Shown here: piece by piece, positions 47,201 to 56,267 of the stretch
Position numbering within the stretch: the stretch's first letter is position 1
How the letters are laid out: each line of letters starts with the position of its first letter
Program-made: the position numbers and the translations under genes
Origin: Gorillibacterium timonense
Lineage (GTDB): Bacteria > Bacillota > Bacilli > Paenibacillales > NBRC-103111
Assembly (NCBI RefSeq): GCF_001457415.1
Contig: NZ_LN881723.1
Location: forward strand, 343,246-407,245
Length of the DNA stretch: 64,000 bases
Direction: 5' to 3'
The notes under the pieces: model-generated
Databases searched by the model: none
Seen by the model: the letters and a program-made list of their open reading frames with translations, nothing else
What the model was told of the DNA's origin: nothing

Positions 47201-47215
47201 CTGCGAAAGGAGGCA

Positions 47216-48214
47216 TCAGTGGGTATACGCGGCCACATTATCGGAATCCACGGCGGCATGGAGAGCCGCATTGAGCCCGCTGGCAATGATATTCGCGATG
47301 TCTTCGATGAACTGGTCGATCTCCTTCGGCGTAACCAGAAGATCCTGGCCGATCGGGTCCAGCACTTCCTTCACGAGTTGAAGCCTCTCCTGATCCGATA
47401 GCTTGTCCAGCATGCCGAGAATTTTGTCCGAGCTCTGCGTCTGCTTGCGGAAATGAGCCGCCATGAGGTCGATGCTGTTGTCCACGATGGTGGACGCGTA
47501 CACGACGGTCGGCACTCCGATCGCGATGGTGGGAACACCGAGAATCTCCTTGGTCAACCCCTTGCGTTTGTTGCCGATGCCTGAACCCGGGTGAACCCCG
47601 GTGTCCGCGATCTGAATCGTCGTATTCACCCGGTCCAGGGAGCGCGACGCCAACGCGTCTATCGCGATGATCAGATCGGGTTTCGTCTTCTCGACGATCC
47701 CCTGGACGATCTCGCTGCTTTCGATTCCGGTCGTCCCAAGGACTCCAGGCGCAATGGCGCTGACCTCCCGGTAGCCGTATTCCACCTGCCCCGGCATCAG
47801 CTCGAAATAATGGCGGGTGACGAGAACATTCTCCACCACGATGGGGCCGAGCGCGTCCGCCGTCACATTCCAGTTTCCGAGGCCGATGATGAGCACCTTC
47901 GCATCCGGATCGATGCCGATCCGCTTCAGGAAATCGCCGAACTCGCCGGCGAACCGGGTTGCGACGAGATCCTGCAGAGCGGAGTCCTTGCGGCGCAGTC
48001 CCGGAACCTCCAGGGTGACATAATGACCCGGAAGCTTCCCGATGGAACGGCCCGCCTCCTCGGTACGGATATCCAGGATCGTCGTTTTGATGCCGTCCTG
48101 CTCATGAACCTCCTTCTCCACGCCTGGCACCGGATCGCCTCTGCGGAGCGAAGCCAGCTCGTTCGCTTCCAGAGCTAGGTCGGTGCTGCCCGAATAAATC
48201 GGATCGGTTTCCAT
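47216..48214 (-). CDS. gpr: Germination protease Gpr
   Basis: Aspartic-type protease that degrades small acid-soluble spore proteins at germination; made as a zymogen in the forespore. The N-terminus IYSGSTDLALEANEL contains the region that is autoprocessed (before LALE). Conserved family motifs: IIGLGNWNVTADALGP, APGVLGTTGIES and IIAIDALASRS. Length 332 residues. A GGAGGG binding site precedes ATG 48214. It is divergent from rpsT, as in B. subtilis. Confidence 0.95.
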   Translation of the reverse strand: METDPIYSGSTDLALEANELASLRRGDPVPGVEKEVHEQDGIKTTILDIRTEEAGRSIGKLPGHYVTLEVPGLRRKDSALQDLVATRFAGEFGDFLKRIGIDPDAKVLIIGLGNWNVTADALGPIVVENVLVTRHYFELMPGQVEYGYREVSAIAPGVLGTTGIESSEIVQGIVEKTKPDLIIAIDALASRSLDRVNTTIQIADTGVHPGSGIGNKRKGLTKEILGVPTIAIGVPTVVYASTIVDNSIDLMAAHFRKQTQSSDKILGMLDKLSDQERLQLVKEVLDPIGQDLLVTPKEIDQFIEDIANIIASGLNAALHAAVDSDNVAAYTH

Positions 48215-48242
48215 GAAGCTCCCTCCCTTTTATGCATGTCAT

Positions 48243-48271
48243 TAGTGTGCGAAGAAGGAGGGGAGTTATAC
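48243..48271 (-). promoter_or_regulatory. Candidate sigma-G/F promoter of gpr
   Basis: On the minus strand GTATA (48271-48267), 17 nt, CACACTA (48249-48243), resembling the forespore consensus. gpr is known to be forespore-expressed in Bacillus. Short motif, so tentative. Confidence 0.4.
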
Positions 48272-48305
48272 CTGTTAGAAGCCATTGTCATCTCCATTCC
48301 AGGTC

Positions 48306-48334
48306 TTGCTTTTTCATATGGGCCATGATAAAAT
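48306..48334 (+). promoter_or_regulatory. Promoter of rpsT
   Basis: TTGCTT, 17 nt, TAAAAT, ending 58 bp before the rpsT start. Confidence 0.6.
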
Positions 48335-48392
48335 ATTTAAAGTTGTCAGCCATATGGAAATGGTATGGTTTTTCGAGTAGGAGGTGAACGTG

Positions 48393-48665
48393 ATGCCGAA
48401 CATTAAATCCGCTATTAAACGCGTGAAGACGAATGATTCCCGCCGTCTGCGCAACGCTTCCCAAAAGTCCGCCCTGCGTACGGCCATCAAGACTTTTGAG
48501 AACACCGCCAGCACCGGTAATGTGGAATCCACCAAAGAAGCTTTGGTACAGGCGACGAAGAAGATCGATAAAGCTGCTACGAAGGGCTTGATCCATAAAA
48601 ACACCGCCAACCGCAAAAAATCCCGCTTGGCCAAGAAACTGAACGCTCTCAGCACTCAAGCGTAA
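48393..48665 (+). CDS. rpsT: 30S ribosomal protein S20
   Basis: A 90-residue highly basic helical protein binding the 5' domain of 16S rRNA. It starts [21 protein letters not shown], the family opening, and has [19 protein letters not shown] at the end. AGGAGGTGA lies 5 nt before ATG 48393. Monocistronic, with its own promoter and terminator. Confidence 0.97.
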   Translation: MPNIKSAIKRVKTNDSRRLRNASQKSALRTAIKTFENTASTGNVESTKEALVQATKKIDKAATKGLIHKNTANRKKSRLAKKLNALSTQA

Positions 48666-48681
48666 GCTTCTTTCAAACGGT

Positions 48682-48709
48682 ACGGACCGCCCTCGGGCGG
48701 TCCGTTTGC
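48682..48709 (+). terminator. Terminator of rpsT
   Basis: ACGGACCGCC CTC GGGCGGTCCGT, a strong GC stem followed by TTGCGT. Confidence 0.85.
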
Positions 48710-48815
48710 GTATACGGAGAATTCTCCTTTTATCGGAATTGCTGATCACACGCTGCTGCTTTGTCAGCATCCCGAATTCCTATTCCTTACGCCATGACAC
48801 GGAACCTTACTCATC

Positions 48816-48847
48816 CAAAAGGAAAAGGAGCGGACAAATGCCGCTCC
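48816..48847 (-). terminator. Terminator of holA
   Basis: On the minus strand GGAGCGG CATTTGT CCGCTCC followed by TTTTCCTTTT. Confidence 0.8.
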
Positions 48848-48880
48848 CTCCATGAATGCGATCGGTTACCTTTAAGGTTA

Positions 48881-49867
48881 TCAAGCCGCCAGTTTCAACA
48901 GCAACAGCTCCAGACCCAGCACTTTGTCGGTTCTCCCCGTCTTCATCGCGTAATCCAGATCCGCAATCTCCGTTAGGATTCCCTTCAATTGCTCCGTATT
49001 GTACGCTCGCCCTTGCTCCGCTGCCAGCTTGACCGGGTATGGATGGGAGCCGATGTGAGCAGCGGTCTGCTGCTGAGAATATCCTTGCGCATACAGATCC
49101 TTGACCTGCAGAATCAGCCGAAATTGACGAGCCATTAGCATGACCAGCTTGATCGGCTCCTCCTTCTGCTTGAGCAGCTCATGAAGCTGATCCATGGCTT
49201 TGTCCAGCCTTCGGCTGACGATATCCTCCATGAGAAGAAAGACATTTTGCTCCACGCTTCGGGGGACGAGCATCTCCACGGTTTCCAGGGTGATCATCGA
49301 ATCGCTTCCGGCAAATAATTCGAGCTTAGCCAACTCGGAATCCATCGCTTGCAATTGGCCGCCTGTGTACAGCACAAACCGATCAAGAGCGGGACGCTCA
49401 AACCCGATCCCCCGCTTCTGAGCTCTCCGTTCTACCCATCCGGGCAATTCCTCGGCGGATAAGGGTGTAAAGGCCTTAACCAGCTTCTTTTCTTTTAAAG
49501 CCTTGACCAGCTTCTTCCGTTCGTCCAGCTTCTCCGCATCGACGGTAAAGATCAACTGGGTATGAGGGGCAGGCGCCCCTAAATAAGCGAGCAGCAAATC
49601 CGTCCGGTGCTCCACCTTCGACGGATCCTTTGCACCGGTTAAGAATATCGCATTCGCCGCGATGACGATTTTCCGTTCCGCCATGAACGGAATCGTCTCC
49701 GCTTCCTCTAGAACGGCGTCAAGAGGCGTCTCCGCCAGATCGTACCGGATAAGTGCAAAATCGCGAAGCTCGGGATCGATCGTTTGATCAATCTGCCGGT
49801 TCAGGAACTCCTCCCGAAGAAATTTCTCCGTACCGTAACACACCAGCACAGGGCTAACGTCCGCCAT
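48881..49867 (-). CDS. holA: DNA polymerase III delta subunit
   Basis: Clamp-loader subunit that opens the beta clamp. It begins VLVCYGTEKFLREEF, the family opening; the AAA+-like fold lacks a Walker A, as expected of delta. The C-terminal half has LLMEDIVSRRLDKAMDQL and LMLMARQFRLILQVK. Length 328 residues. GGAGGTG precedes the ATG. It lies beside rpsT as in B. subtilis. Confidence 0.94.
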   Translation of the reverse strand: MADVSPVLVCYGTEKFLREEFLNRQIDQTIDPELRDFALIRYDLAETPLDAVLEEAETIPFMAERKIVIAANAIFLTGAKDPSKVEHRTDLLLAYLGAPAPHTQLIFTVDAEKLDERKKLVKALKEKKLVKAFTPLSAEELPGWVERRAQKRGIGFERPALDRFVLYTGGQLQAMDSELAKLELFAGSDSMITLETVEMLVPRSVEQNVFLLMEDIVSRRLDKAMDQLHELLKQKEEPIKLVMLMARQFRLILQVKDLYAQGYSQQQTAAHIGSHPYPVKLAAEQGRAYNTEQLKGILTEIADLDYAMKTGRTDKVLGLELLLLKLAA

Positions 49868-49903
49868 AACCGCACCTCCACATAAGTACGATCATTATAA
49901 CAC

Positions 49904-49942
49904 AAAGAAACGGCGCGCCGCCTTGTGGCAGTACGCCGTCCC
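49904..49942 (-). terminator. Terminator of the sigma/anti-sigma operon
   Basis: On the minus strand ACGGCG pairs with CGCCGT, followed by TTCTTTG, in a 190-bp gap after the anti-sigma gene. Confidence 0.5.
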
Positions 49943-50055
49943 TTTATATAAACACCCTGCTTAAGGCTCTAGAAACCCTCGCATAGGCGATTATACGCCT
50001 TGTACATCCGTTACAGTAGCATATGCAGAGGGCTTATCCGAAATGCATCGCCGAT

Positions 50056-51225
50056 TTATTTCTTTAGCTCTTTTTTGAGCGCCAAATCGATCATGTATTC
50101 GTAGAGATCTCCGTCGCTTCTCTTCACCACGTACAGAAGCTGATAGTTGTTTGCCCATTCGGTCAACTGCACCGTATCCCCGTCTTCCCATTGAACAGGT
50201 GAACCAAAAACAATCGTTCCACTCGTGTCACGGATCGTAACCCGCTGATTCTCCACCGAGGCCAGGTACTTGTCATTGGGAGAGGCCAGCCGAGACAAAT
50301 CCACGTTGCTGCTCAGTAGCACGCCGCTGCTGTAGTTGGATAGGCCGGATTTCGCTGCATCCAGCGTGTCGTCCTTCGAAATCTCGACCGGTTTGACAAA
50401 GGCTCCGGTTCCACTTGTAGGCGTCTCCGGAAGTTTGGTTTCCGGTACAAGACCGGTAATCGAATGCTCGCCGCTGCCGGAATCAGGAGTGCTGCTGCTT
50501 TCCTCCGGGGCGGTTGCGATGGATGATGTCAATCCCCGATCGGGAGCAGCGGCTTGTTCGGTCGAAGCGCTTCGCTTGGCATCGCTCCCGTTAAAAGCAG
50601 CTTGACCGAATTGATCTTGTGCGCGGAGAGAATCTGCCGCCGGGTGCGAATCCGCCGTATTCGGAGTCATCAGCTTCGATTTCGCCTCTGAACCCTCATC
50701 CGGAGACGGGCTTGCCATTTTATCGGCGAGCATGGTTTTCTCAGGTTGTTGGGGGTTCACATCCCCCGCTTCGGGAGCTCCGCTTCCGATTTGTCCTCCT
50801 ACGGAAGGTGCCCCGGCATCGATGGCGGTGTTCTCCGCGCCGGAGTGCATACCGGAGTAATAGGACTGGAAGAGAAACACGCCAAGAATGAGCGCCGCTG
50901 CAGCCGTCCCGCCATACATCACGCGAGGAAGAAGCTTGCGGCGATCCTTGCGGGCTGCGGTTTGACGGCCGCCGGGAACCGAGGTGAATACGGGCTTCTC
51001 CGGCAGCGGCTCATCCAATATGGGCAGAATGGAATCGACGATGCTATAGGGCGGGCGAACATCCGGCAATGCCTCCAGCCCTTCGGATAGCTGCTGCAGA
51101 CGCTCGAACATCGCCGCACATTCGGGGCAGTGACTGAAATGCGAAACCATGGTCTGCTGTTCCATTTCGGTAAGGTCATGATCCAAATATCTCTGCATGA
51201 GTTCCATCACTTCCGAACAACTCAT
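50056..51225 (-). CDS. Anti-sigma factor with zinc-finger (zf-HC2) domain
   Basis: Membrane-anchored regulator of the ECF sigma factor encoded just upstream. The N-terminal ZAS domain has HFSHCPEC (HX3CX2C) near residue 29. One TM helix lies at about residues 103-120. An extracytoplasmic Ser/Ala/Pro/Gly-rich stalk of about 200 residues leads to a beta-rich end domain (DLSRLASPNDKYLASVENQRVTI). Length 389 residues. The start overlaps the sigma factor stop (ATGA). Confidence 0.88.
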   Translation of the reverse strand: MSCSEVMELMQRYLDHDLTEMEQQTMVSHFSHCPECAAMFERLQQLSEGLEALPDVRPPYSIVDSILPILDEPLPEKPVFTSVPGGRQTAARKDRRKLLPRVMYGGTAAAALILGVFLFQSYYSGMHSGAENTAIDAGAPSVGGQIGSGAPEAGDVNPQQPEKTMLADKMASPSPDEGSEAKSKLMTPNTADSHPAADSLRAQDQFGQAAFNGSDAKRSASTEQAAAPDRGLTSSIATAPEESSSTPDSGSGEHSITGLVPETKLPETPTSGTGAFVKPVEISKDDTLDAAKSGLSNYSSGVLLSSNVDLSRLASPNDKYLASVENQRVTIRDTSGTIVFGSPVQWEDGDTVQLTEWANNYQLLYVVKRSDGDLYEYMIDLALKKELKK

Positions 51226-51770
51226 CCCCGAACACCACCCTTCTGATAATCTTGGAGTAAATGCTGCAATTGCTGTCTCGCCCGGAACAAGTAGGATTTG
51301 ACCGTATTGATCGGCAAATTCAACGAATCCGCGATCTCGGCATAGCTAAAGTCCTGGAGATAGCGAAGCACGACAACCGTCCGGTGCTGAACCGGCAGCT
51401 TGTCGATGGCCTCGACAATATCCTTGGAGGCGAACGTCGCAAGAACCTCGTCCTCGACGAATTGCCCCGACGGAAAGACCATCTCGTGCTCGTCAATGGA
51501 GACCGAGGGCTTGGTCCGTCTAAATTTATCGATGCAGATGTTGGTTACGATCCGCTGCACCCATGTTTTGAACATGGCGCGCTCTTCGTACGTCCCGATC
51601 TTCTGGTAGATGCGGATCAAGGCTTCCTGAGAGGCGTCCATGGCATCCTGTTCATTGTTTAAGATGTAAAAGGCCGTCTTATAGACATGCGGCTCGATTT
51701 CCCGCAAAAGAGTGACGAGTGAATCACGGTCTCCCGCTTGTGCCGCCTTGATGGTTTCAGGCGCTACCAC
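51222..51770 (-). CDS. ECF-type RNA polymerase sigma factor
   Basis: A sigma-70 region 2/4 protein of 182 residues. Region 2 includes DAMDASQEALIRIYQKIGTYEERAMFKTWVQRIVTNICIDKFR; region 4 includes LPVQHRTVVVLRYLQDFSYAEIADSLNLPINTVKSYLFRARQQL. GTG 51770 is chosen because AGAGGGGG precedes it at good spacing; a TTG 21 bp upstream overlaps that binding site. A candidate self-directed promoter lies upstream. SigW/SigM-like in general type. Confidence 0.9.
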   Translation of the reverse strand: MVAPETIKAAQAGDRDSLVTLLREIEPHVYKTAFYILNNEQDAMDASQEALIRIYQKIGTYEERAMFKTWVQRIVTNICIDKFRRTKPSVSIDEHEMVFPSGQFVEDEVLATFASKDIVEAIDKLPVQHRTVVVLRYLQDFSYAEIADSLNLPINTVKSYLFRARQQLQHLLQDYQKGGVRG

Positions 51771-51798
51771 GGAGGTCCCCCTCTCTTGCAACCTCTCA

Positions 51799-51825
51799 GA
51801 CGGAGCGTACAGTCAAAAGGTTGCA
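51799..51825 (-). promoter_or_regulatory. Candidate ECF (autoregulatory) promoter
   Basis: On the minus strand TGCAACC (51825-51819), 16 nt, then CGTC (51802-51799), resembling the AAC/CGTC pattern of ECF promoters, just upstream of an ECF sigma gene. Confidence 0.55.
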
Positions 51826-51987
51826 GGTTCTAAGAAAAAGTGTCGATCCAATCATTGGATTGTTCGATAAGAAAAGTCATGAAATCCGGACAACCCTAAA
51901 TAAGGGCGCACGGGCCCCTCTTCCTATTTCTCCGCCGAAAGCCGATTCCCTGCCTTCGCGGTCACATTTTCCAATGGATATGCGAGT

Positions 51988-54585
51988 CTACTTCAATTCT
52001 CCACCCAGCTTCGACTCGATTCGCAGTCCCTTGCGGGTCACCTTCATGCGGATTTCCCCTTGCAGATCGGTCCGCAGGACTTCCGCCTGGGCGATTTGCA
52101 ACCGCTTCAGTGTCTCCTCAGAGGGATGCCCGTACCGGTTGTTCTTACCCGCGGAGATGACGGCATAACGGGGATGCCAATAAGAGAGCCAACTCACCCC
52201 TGTCGAATTCTTGCTGCCATGGTGAGCGACCTTTAAAACATCGATTCCGAGTAACGATCCATGCGGCAGGGTCTCCCCCTCCAGTAAGGAACGCTCGGTG
52301 GTCTGGCCCATGTCTCCGGTGAAGAGAAACCGGCTGTCAAACATCGTCAGTTGAAAGACGAGGGAAATCTCGTTCTGCTCTGCAGCTTCCGCCAAAACAT
52401 CTGCTTCTCTATTTGGACTTAGAAAGAGAAGCTCCGTATCGGAATCAGGAATAAACCGGGTCCCCGCCCTCGCCTGCAGGAGCGGAATTCCCTTCCGGGC
52501 GGCTGTACGAAAGAACCGTTCCGCGCTGCTACTCTCTTTTAGGGTACCATTAAATACGATCCGATGCACCGTCAGTTGCTCCAAAAGCGCTTGAAGGCCC
52601 CCGAAATGATCATCATCCAGATGGGTGACGATGAGGGTATCGATCGTCCCGATCCCTCTTTTCTTCAAGAGGGGTACCAGGAGCTTTCTTCCGACCTCAT
52701 AAGGGTCGCGGCGTTCCTTCCACTCTTCTCCGGACTTGCGAAAGAGGACGGTTCCGCCGCCGTCGATCAACAGGTTCCGGTGTCCAGGGGTGCGGATGAG
52801 AATCGAGTCTCCCTGACCAACGTCGAGGAAGGAAATCGTGCCTATCGCACCGGATCTCTCCTCTTGCGGGACGCAGCCGAAAACGAGCAGAAGGACGAGC
52901 AGAACCCCGGAAACATTTCGGACGCGCGATAGGCTGAGCCCGTTCACCTTTTCCCCGATCCAACGCCGTTCGGGCAAATCAAGCCCCAGCTTTCTCCGTG
53001 ATTTTGCGTCCTTTGCTTTCGCCGCTGTGAGTAGCAGGATTCCTCCGCAGCCGTAATACAGCGGAATCCACCAGGCGGGTGGAGACGGCCAAACGACCCG
53101 GAACTGGGGGAATCCGTTCATCCAAGCAATAATACCGAACGTAACCCGGTTTATGGCAGATACCGGCCAGGCCAGCAGCTTCGCAGCTTGTGGATGAGCA
53201 AGCGCCGCCAGCATCGCCAGAGTCCCTCCGGGAGTCACTATGAAACTGACGAGTGAGACGAGTAAAAGGTTTGCTGCCAAGGACAGAAGAGAGACTTGAT
53301 TGAAATAAAAAACAGTGAGCGGAAAGGAGACCAATTGGGCGACTAAGGCGACGGACAACGATCCGTTCAGCATAAGCGGCTTGACCGGCAGGAGGCGGGA
53401 CATCGCGGGAACGCCGAGGATCAGGCCCGCCGTGACGAGAAAGGACAGCTGGAACCCAACATCCAGTGCATAGAACGGGTTCCACAGCAGCATGGCGATG
53501 GCGGCTAGACACACCAAATGGAGCCCATCTTTCAAGCGATTCTTCCGGGCGGCATAGAGAGCCAGCATCGCCATCAAGCCTGCGCGAAGGATAGATGGAG
53601 CCGCGCCGGTCAGAAGAACGTAGAACGGAAGAAGCCCCATCACGATCAGGCTGCCGGTTTCCTTCGGGATGCGAAGCAAGCCGAACAGCCACAAAAAAGC
53701 AGCGACAAACACGGCGACATGGAGGCCAGAAATCGCGAGAAGATGCGTCAGGCCAAGCTCGGAGAACTGCTCGTACTGCTCGGGATCGATGCCGTCTGTA
53801 ATCCCGAGGATGAGCCCGCTCATATACCCGGCTTGATCCTCCGGAAAGGCAGCGGCAACCGCCAGAGCAAGCTTTTCCCGCAGGGCATCGACACTTCTAA
53901 GCAAGGTCGTGAGGGAGAATGCGGACGAAGCATGCTCCTCCCGCTCGATTCCATCGACTCCCTTCACGCTGAGCAGGAAATGAACATGCTGGCGGCGCAA
54001 GTACTCTCGGTAATCAAAACCTCCAAAGTTGCGCGCTGGCTCCGGGCGAAGCAGCTCGCCCGACAAGCGTAAGAGATCGCCCCGTTTCCATGAAGCTGCG
54101 GATGCTTGCTCCTCCTGATGAAGCAGACGCACCGTCACCCGCAATTTCTCGCTACCTTGGTAAACGGGGTAATTCGCAAGATCCACCCTCGACGCTTCTA
54201 AATAGAAGGTAGCCCGATCTCCATCCACATCGACGGGCGCGAGGATAACGCCGGTCACATCTGCATACCCCTCCACCTGATCATAAGCCCCTGCTAACGG
54301 CAGCTTCGTCTCATTGCGAGAGTCGGTCCAACTGTAATAGAAGCAGGAGGACAACGCGAGCAGCAGAAGCGGATAAGCCTTGCGGGCGATCCCGCCGCCA
54401 ATGCCTCGATTACGAGATACATTCGTTCCCCCATTCGGAGCGAGCGCCGAATAAACCGCTGTTCCGACGAGAATGAGCAAGGAAACCAGCAGCAAAAAGC
54501 CTGAAGCGGGAATCGGTCCAACCGAAATGGCAGTGGTATAGCCCCCAAGTAAGGCCATTGTTCCTCTGACGAGCCGACTTTTCAA
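51988..54585 (-). CDS. comEC: ComEC/Rec2 DNA-uptake channel
   Basis: Membrane channel for single-stranded DNA import during transformation. It has an N-terminal domain with several TM helices and an OB-fold-like segment, then the competence core (GLTHLLAISGLHVAVFVA, APSILRAGLMA). A C-terminal metallo-beta-lactamase-like domain has VTHLDDDHFGG and VAHHGSKNS. Length 865 residues, full. The start could be TTG 54585 (AAGGGAG 10 nt upstream) or the ATG 27 bp later. A terminator lies between it and comEB, so it may have its own promoter. Confidence 0.93.
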   Translation of the reverse strand: MKSRLVRGTMALLGGYTTAISVGPIPASGFLLLVSLLILVGTAVYSALAPNGGTNVSRNRGIGGGIARKAYPLLLLALSSCFYYSWTDSRNETKLPLAGAYDQVEGYADVTGVILAPVDVDGDRATFYLEASRVDLANYPVYQGSEKLRVTVRLLHQEEQASAASWKRGDLLRLSGELLRPEPARNFGGFDYREYLRRQHVHFLLSVKGVDGIEREEHASSAFSLTTLLRSVDALREKLALAVAAAFPEDQAGYMSGLILGITDGIDPEQYEQFSELGLTHLLAISGLHVAVFVAAFLWLFGLLRIPKETGSLIVMGLLPFYVLLTGAAPSILRAGLMAMLALYAARKNRLKDGLHLVCLAAIAMLLWNPFYALDVGFQLSFLVTAGLILGVPAMSRLLPVKPLMLNGSLSVALVAQLVSFPLTVFYFNQVSLLSLAANLLLVSLVSFIVTPGGTLAMLAALAHPQAAKLLAWPVSAINRVTFGIIAWMNGFPQFRVVWPSPPAWWIPLYYGCGGILLLTAAKAKDAKSRRKLGLDLPERRWIGEKVNGLSLSRVRNVSGVLLVLLLVFGCVPQEERSGAIGTISFLDVGQGDSILIRTPGHRNLLIDGGGTVLFRKSGEEWKERRDPYEVGRKLLVPLLKKRGIGTIDTLIVTHLDDDHFGGLQALLEQLTVHRIVFNGTLKESSSAERFFRTAARKGIPLLQARAGTRFIPDSDTELLFLSPNREADVLAEAAEQNEISLVFQLTMFDSRFLFTGDMGQTTERSLLEGETLPHGSLLGIDVLKVAHHGSKNSTGVSWLSYWHPRYAVISAGKNNRYGHPSEETLKRLQIAQAEVLRTDLQGEIRMKVTRKGLRIESKLGGELK

Positions 54586-54611
54586 GCGGTCTGGTCTCCC
54601 TTCTTTCCCTC

Positions 54612-54650
54612 ATATAAAAAGATAACCCCGCCATCCATCAGGCGGGGTTC
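54612..54650 (-). terminator. Terminator after comEB
   Basis: On the minus strand AACCCCGCC TGATGGAT GGCGGGGTT, followed by ATCTTTTTAT. Confidence 0.85.
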
Positions 54651-54710
54651 TTCCTCCGAATTGCCGATATGCGATTTAGGCGGTATGGGTCGCTAGGCGC
54701 TGCATAAGCT

Positions 54711-55223
54711 TCAATTGACAATTTCCGTGAGGGTATTCTCCGGCGGTTCATACACGTTCAACTGGCGAAAGACGATCCCTCTCGCCTGCATCAATTGAAG
54801 CACCTTCTCGTTATCCTTGGGATAAGGCCGATGGTAGACGATTTCCTTGATCCCGCTGTTCGCCAGCATGTTTGCGCAAGTCCAGCACGGCTGGTCGGTG
54901 ACATACACGGTCGAGCCTTCCCGGTCGATTCGGTCGGTGAAGAGCAGCAGGTTTTGCTCCGCATGGATGGTACGGATGCAGCGCTGCTTCTTGACGACCT
55001 TCTCCTGCCCGTCGATCACCTGCACCTCGTATTCCTCCGTAAGCATGCAGCCGGCTTCATTGCAATCCGGTACTCCCATCGGGGCACCGTTGTAGGCGGA
55101 GCCGAGCAGCTTCTTCCCCTGCACCAGCACGGCACCGACATGCCTGCGCGGGCATTGGGAACGAGTTGAAGCCATGAAGGCGATATCCATAAAGTAGGTA
55201 TCCCAATCTTTTTTGATTGCCAT
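54711..55223 (-). CDS. comEB: ComEB, deoxycytidylate deaminase-like
   Basis: dCMP deaminase family protein of 170 residues. The zinc site is IHAEQNLLL (His and catalytic Glu) and QPCWTCANML (two Cys). A second Cys pair, DCNEAGC, fits the family's additional site. GGAGG lies 5 nt before the ATG. It sits in the comE locus, although ComEB is not required for transformation in B. subtilis. Confidence 0.93.
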   Translation of the reverse strand: MAIKKDWDTYFMDIAFMASTRSQCPRRHVGAVLVQGKKLLGSAYNGAPMGVPDCNEAGCMLTEEYEVQVIDGQEKVVKKQRCIRTIHAEQNLLLFTDRIDREGSTVYVTDQPCWTCANMLANSGIKEIVYHRPYPKDNEKVLQLMQARGIVFRQLNVYEPPENTLTEIVN

Positions 55224-55316
55224 GTGCGCCTCCTGTGGGCCAAGCCTCGAATTTGTGCCTATTTTCTCACACCTAGGGAGAAAAGGGAAGGATTTAGCGG
55301 CCCGCTGCGCTTGGAA

Positions 55317-55982
55317 TCATCGAATCACCGTAATCCGGTCTTTGAAGGACTCATACGTTTTCTCCCCAATACCCTTCACCTCGGTGATCTCGCTCGCGGA
55401 GCGGAAGCCGCCATGTTGCTCTCGGTACTGGAGGATCGCCTTCGCCTTCGTTTCTCCGATACGGGGAAGCTCCATCAATTCCTCCAAGGTAGCCGTGTTC
55501 AGATCCAGCAAACCCGATGCACGGGTTTCCGCCGCAACCGGTGCGGCGCTGGGTTCGGATGGCGCTGGGATGATGCCTCCTGCAGCTGAGGCGACATCCG
55601 TTTGATCCGTTGGTCTCGTTGCCGGAGCGGACCCGCTGGTTGGGACGGTGCCGGTATTCACCTCTGTCGCCTGCGACGGAGCGGCTTCCGCAGGCTTCTG
55701 CTCGGATTCCGAGCTCCTAAGCGGAGAAGTGCTCACAGCTGCTTTCGCGGCTGGTTCCGTCGCCGGTTCTGTCTCCTGATCCTGTAGGGATGCGCTCGGT
55801 TTGGTCACCTTCGGCTCCACGTGTAACGCCGCTTCCACCTGTTCGTTCATCCGGGATAAGCCGCTCGCCTGCTCCGGCTCCCGTTCCGTTAAGCGCCCCA
55901 GCATGAATCCGCCTCCCGTAAGCATCAGCGCGATGAACGCAAGCACGATCCGCTTGCGGTATTGGAGGATCATCATTCCCAT
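55317..55982 (-). CDS. comEA: ComEA, helix-hairpin-helix DNA receptor
   Basis: Surface DNA-binding protein of the competence system. TM anchor at about residues 11-30. The C-terminal HhH pair is LLDLNTATLEELMELPRIGETKAKAILQYREQHGGFRSASEITEVKGIG (quoted in pieces: LNTATLEELMELPRIG and SASEITEVKGIG are the key segments). Between them about 115 residues are low-complexity Glu/Pro/Ser/Ala/Thr with no SLBB/oligomerisation domain visible. The start ATG 55982 has only a weak binding site; ATGs 6 and 9 bp later are alternatives. Divergent from comER. Confidence 0.9.
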   Translation of the reverse strand: MGMMILQYRKRIVLAFIALMLTGGGFMLGRLTEREPEQASGLSRMNEQVEAALHVEPKVTKPSASLQDQETEPATEPAAKAAVSTSPLRSSESEQKPAEAAPSQATEVNTGTVPTSGSAPATRPTDQTDVASAAGGIIPAPSEPSAAPVAAETRASGLLDLNTATLEELMELPRIGETKAKAILQYREQHGGFRSASEITEVKGIGEKTYESFKDRITVIR

Positions 55983-56042
55983 ATCCGCTTCATCCTCTCC
56001 CTTAAAATTCGTTCACCTGAACTTCGTTCCTTACTCGAACAA

Positions 56043-56090
56043 GAAAACACCGCCTCCATTCACCGTTATCGATGAACAGAGGCGGTGCTT
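56043..56090 (-). terminator. Terminator-like hairpin in the comEA leader
   Basis: On the minus strand CACCGCCTC pairs with GAGGCGGTG, with inner TTCATCG/CGGTGAA, followed by TTTTCTTG. It lies 61 bp upstream of comEA, and no minus-strand gene ends here, so it may be an attenuator. Confidence 0.6.
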
Positions 56091-56267
56091 CCGCCGACCA
56101 TTTTTCCATTTCTTCCACTATAACCCTTCCACTTTCATTAGGCAAGTCCAATTCCCCGGCCGCCCTTTCTCGATTCGTACAGGAATACAATCGCCGCTGC
56201 CTGCATAGAGTGAAGGGAACTTTTATATTCCGTTCCGGGCTCCTTGCACGGATAAGGAGGGATTCAC

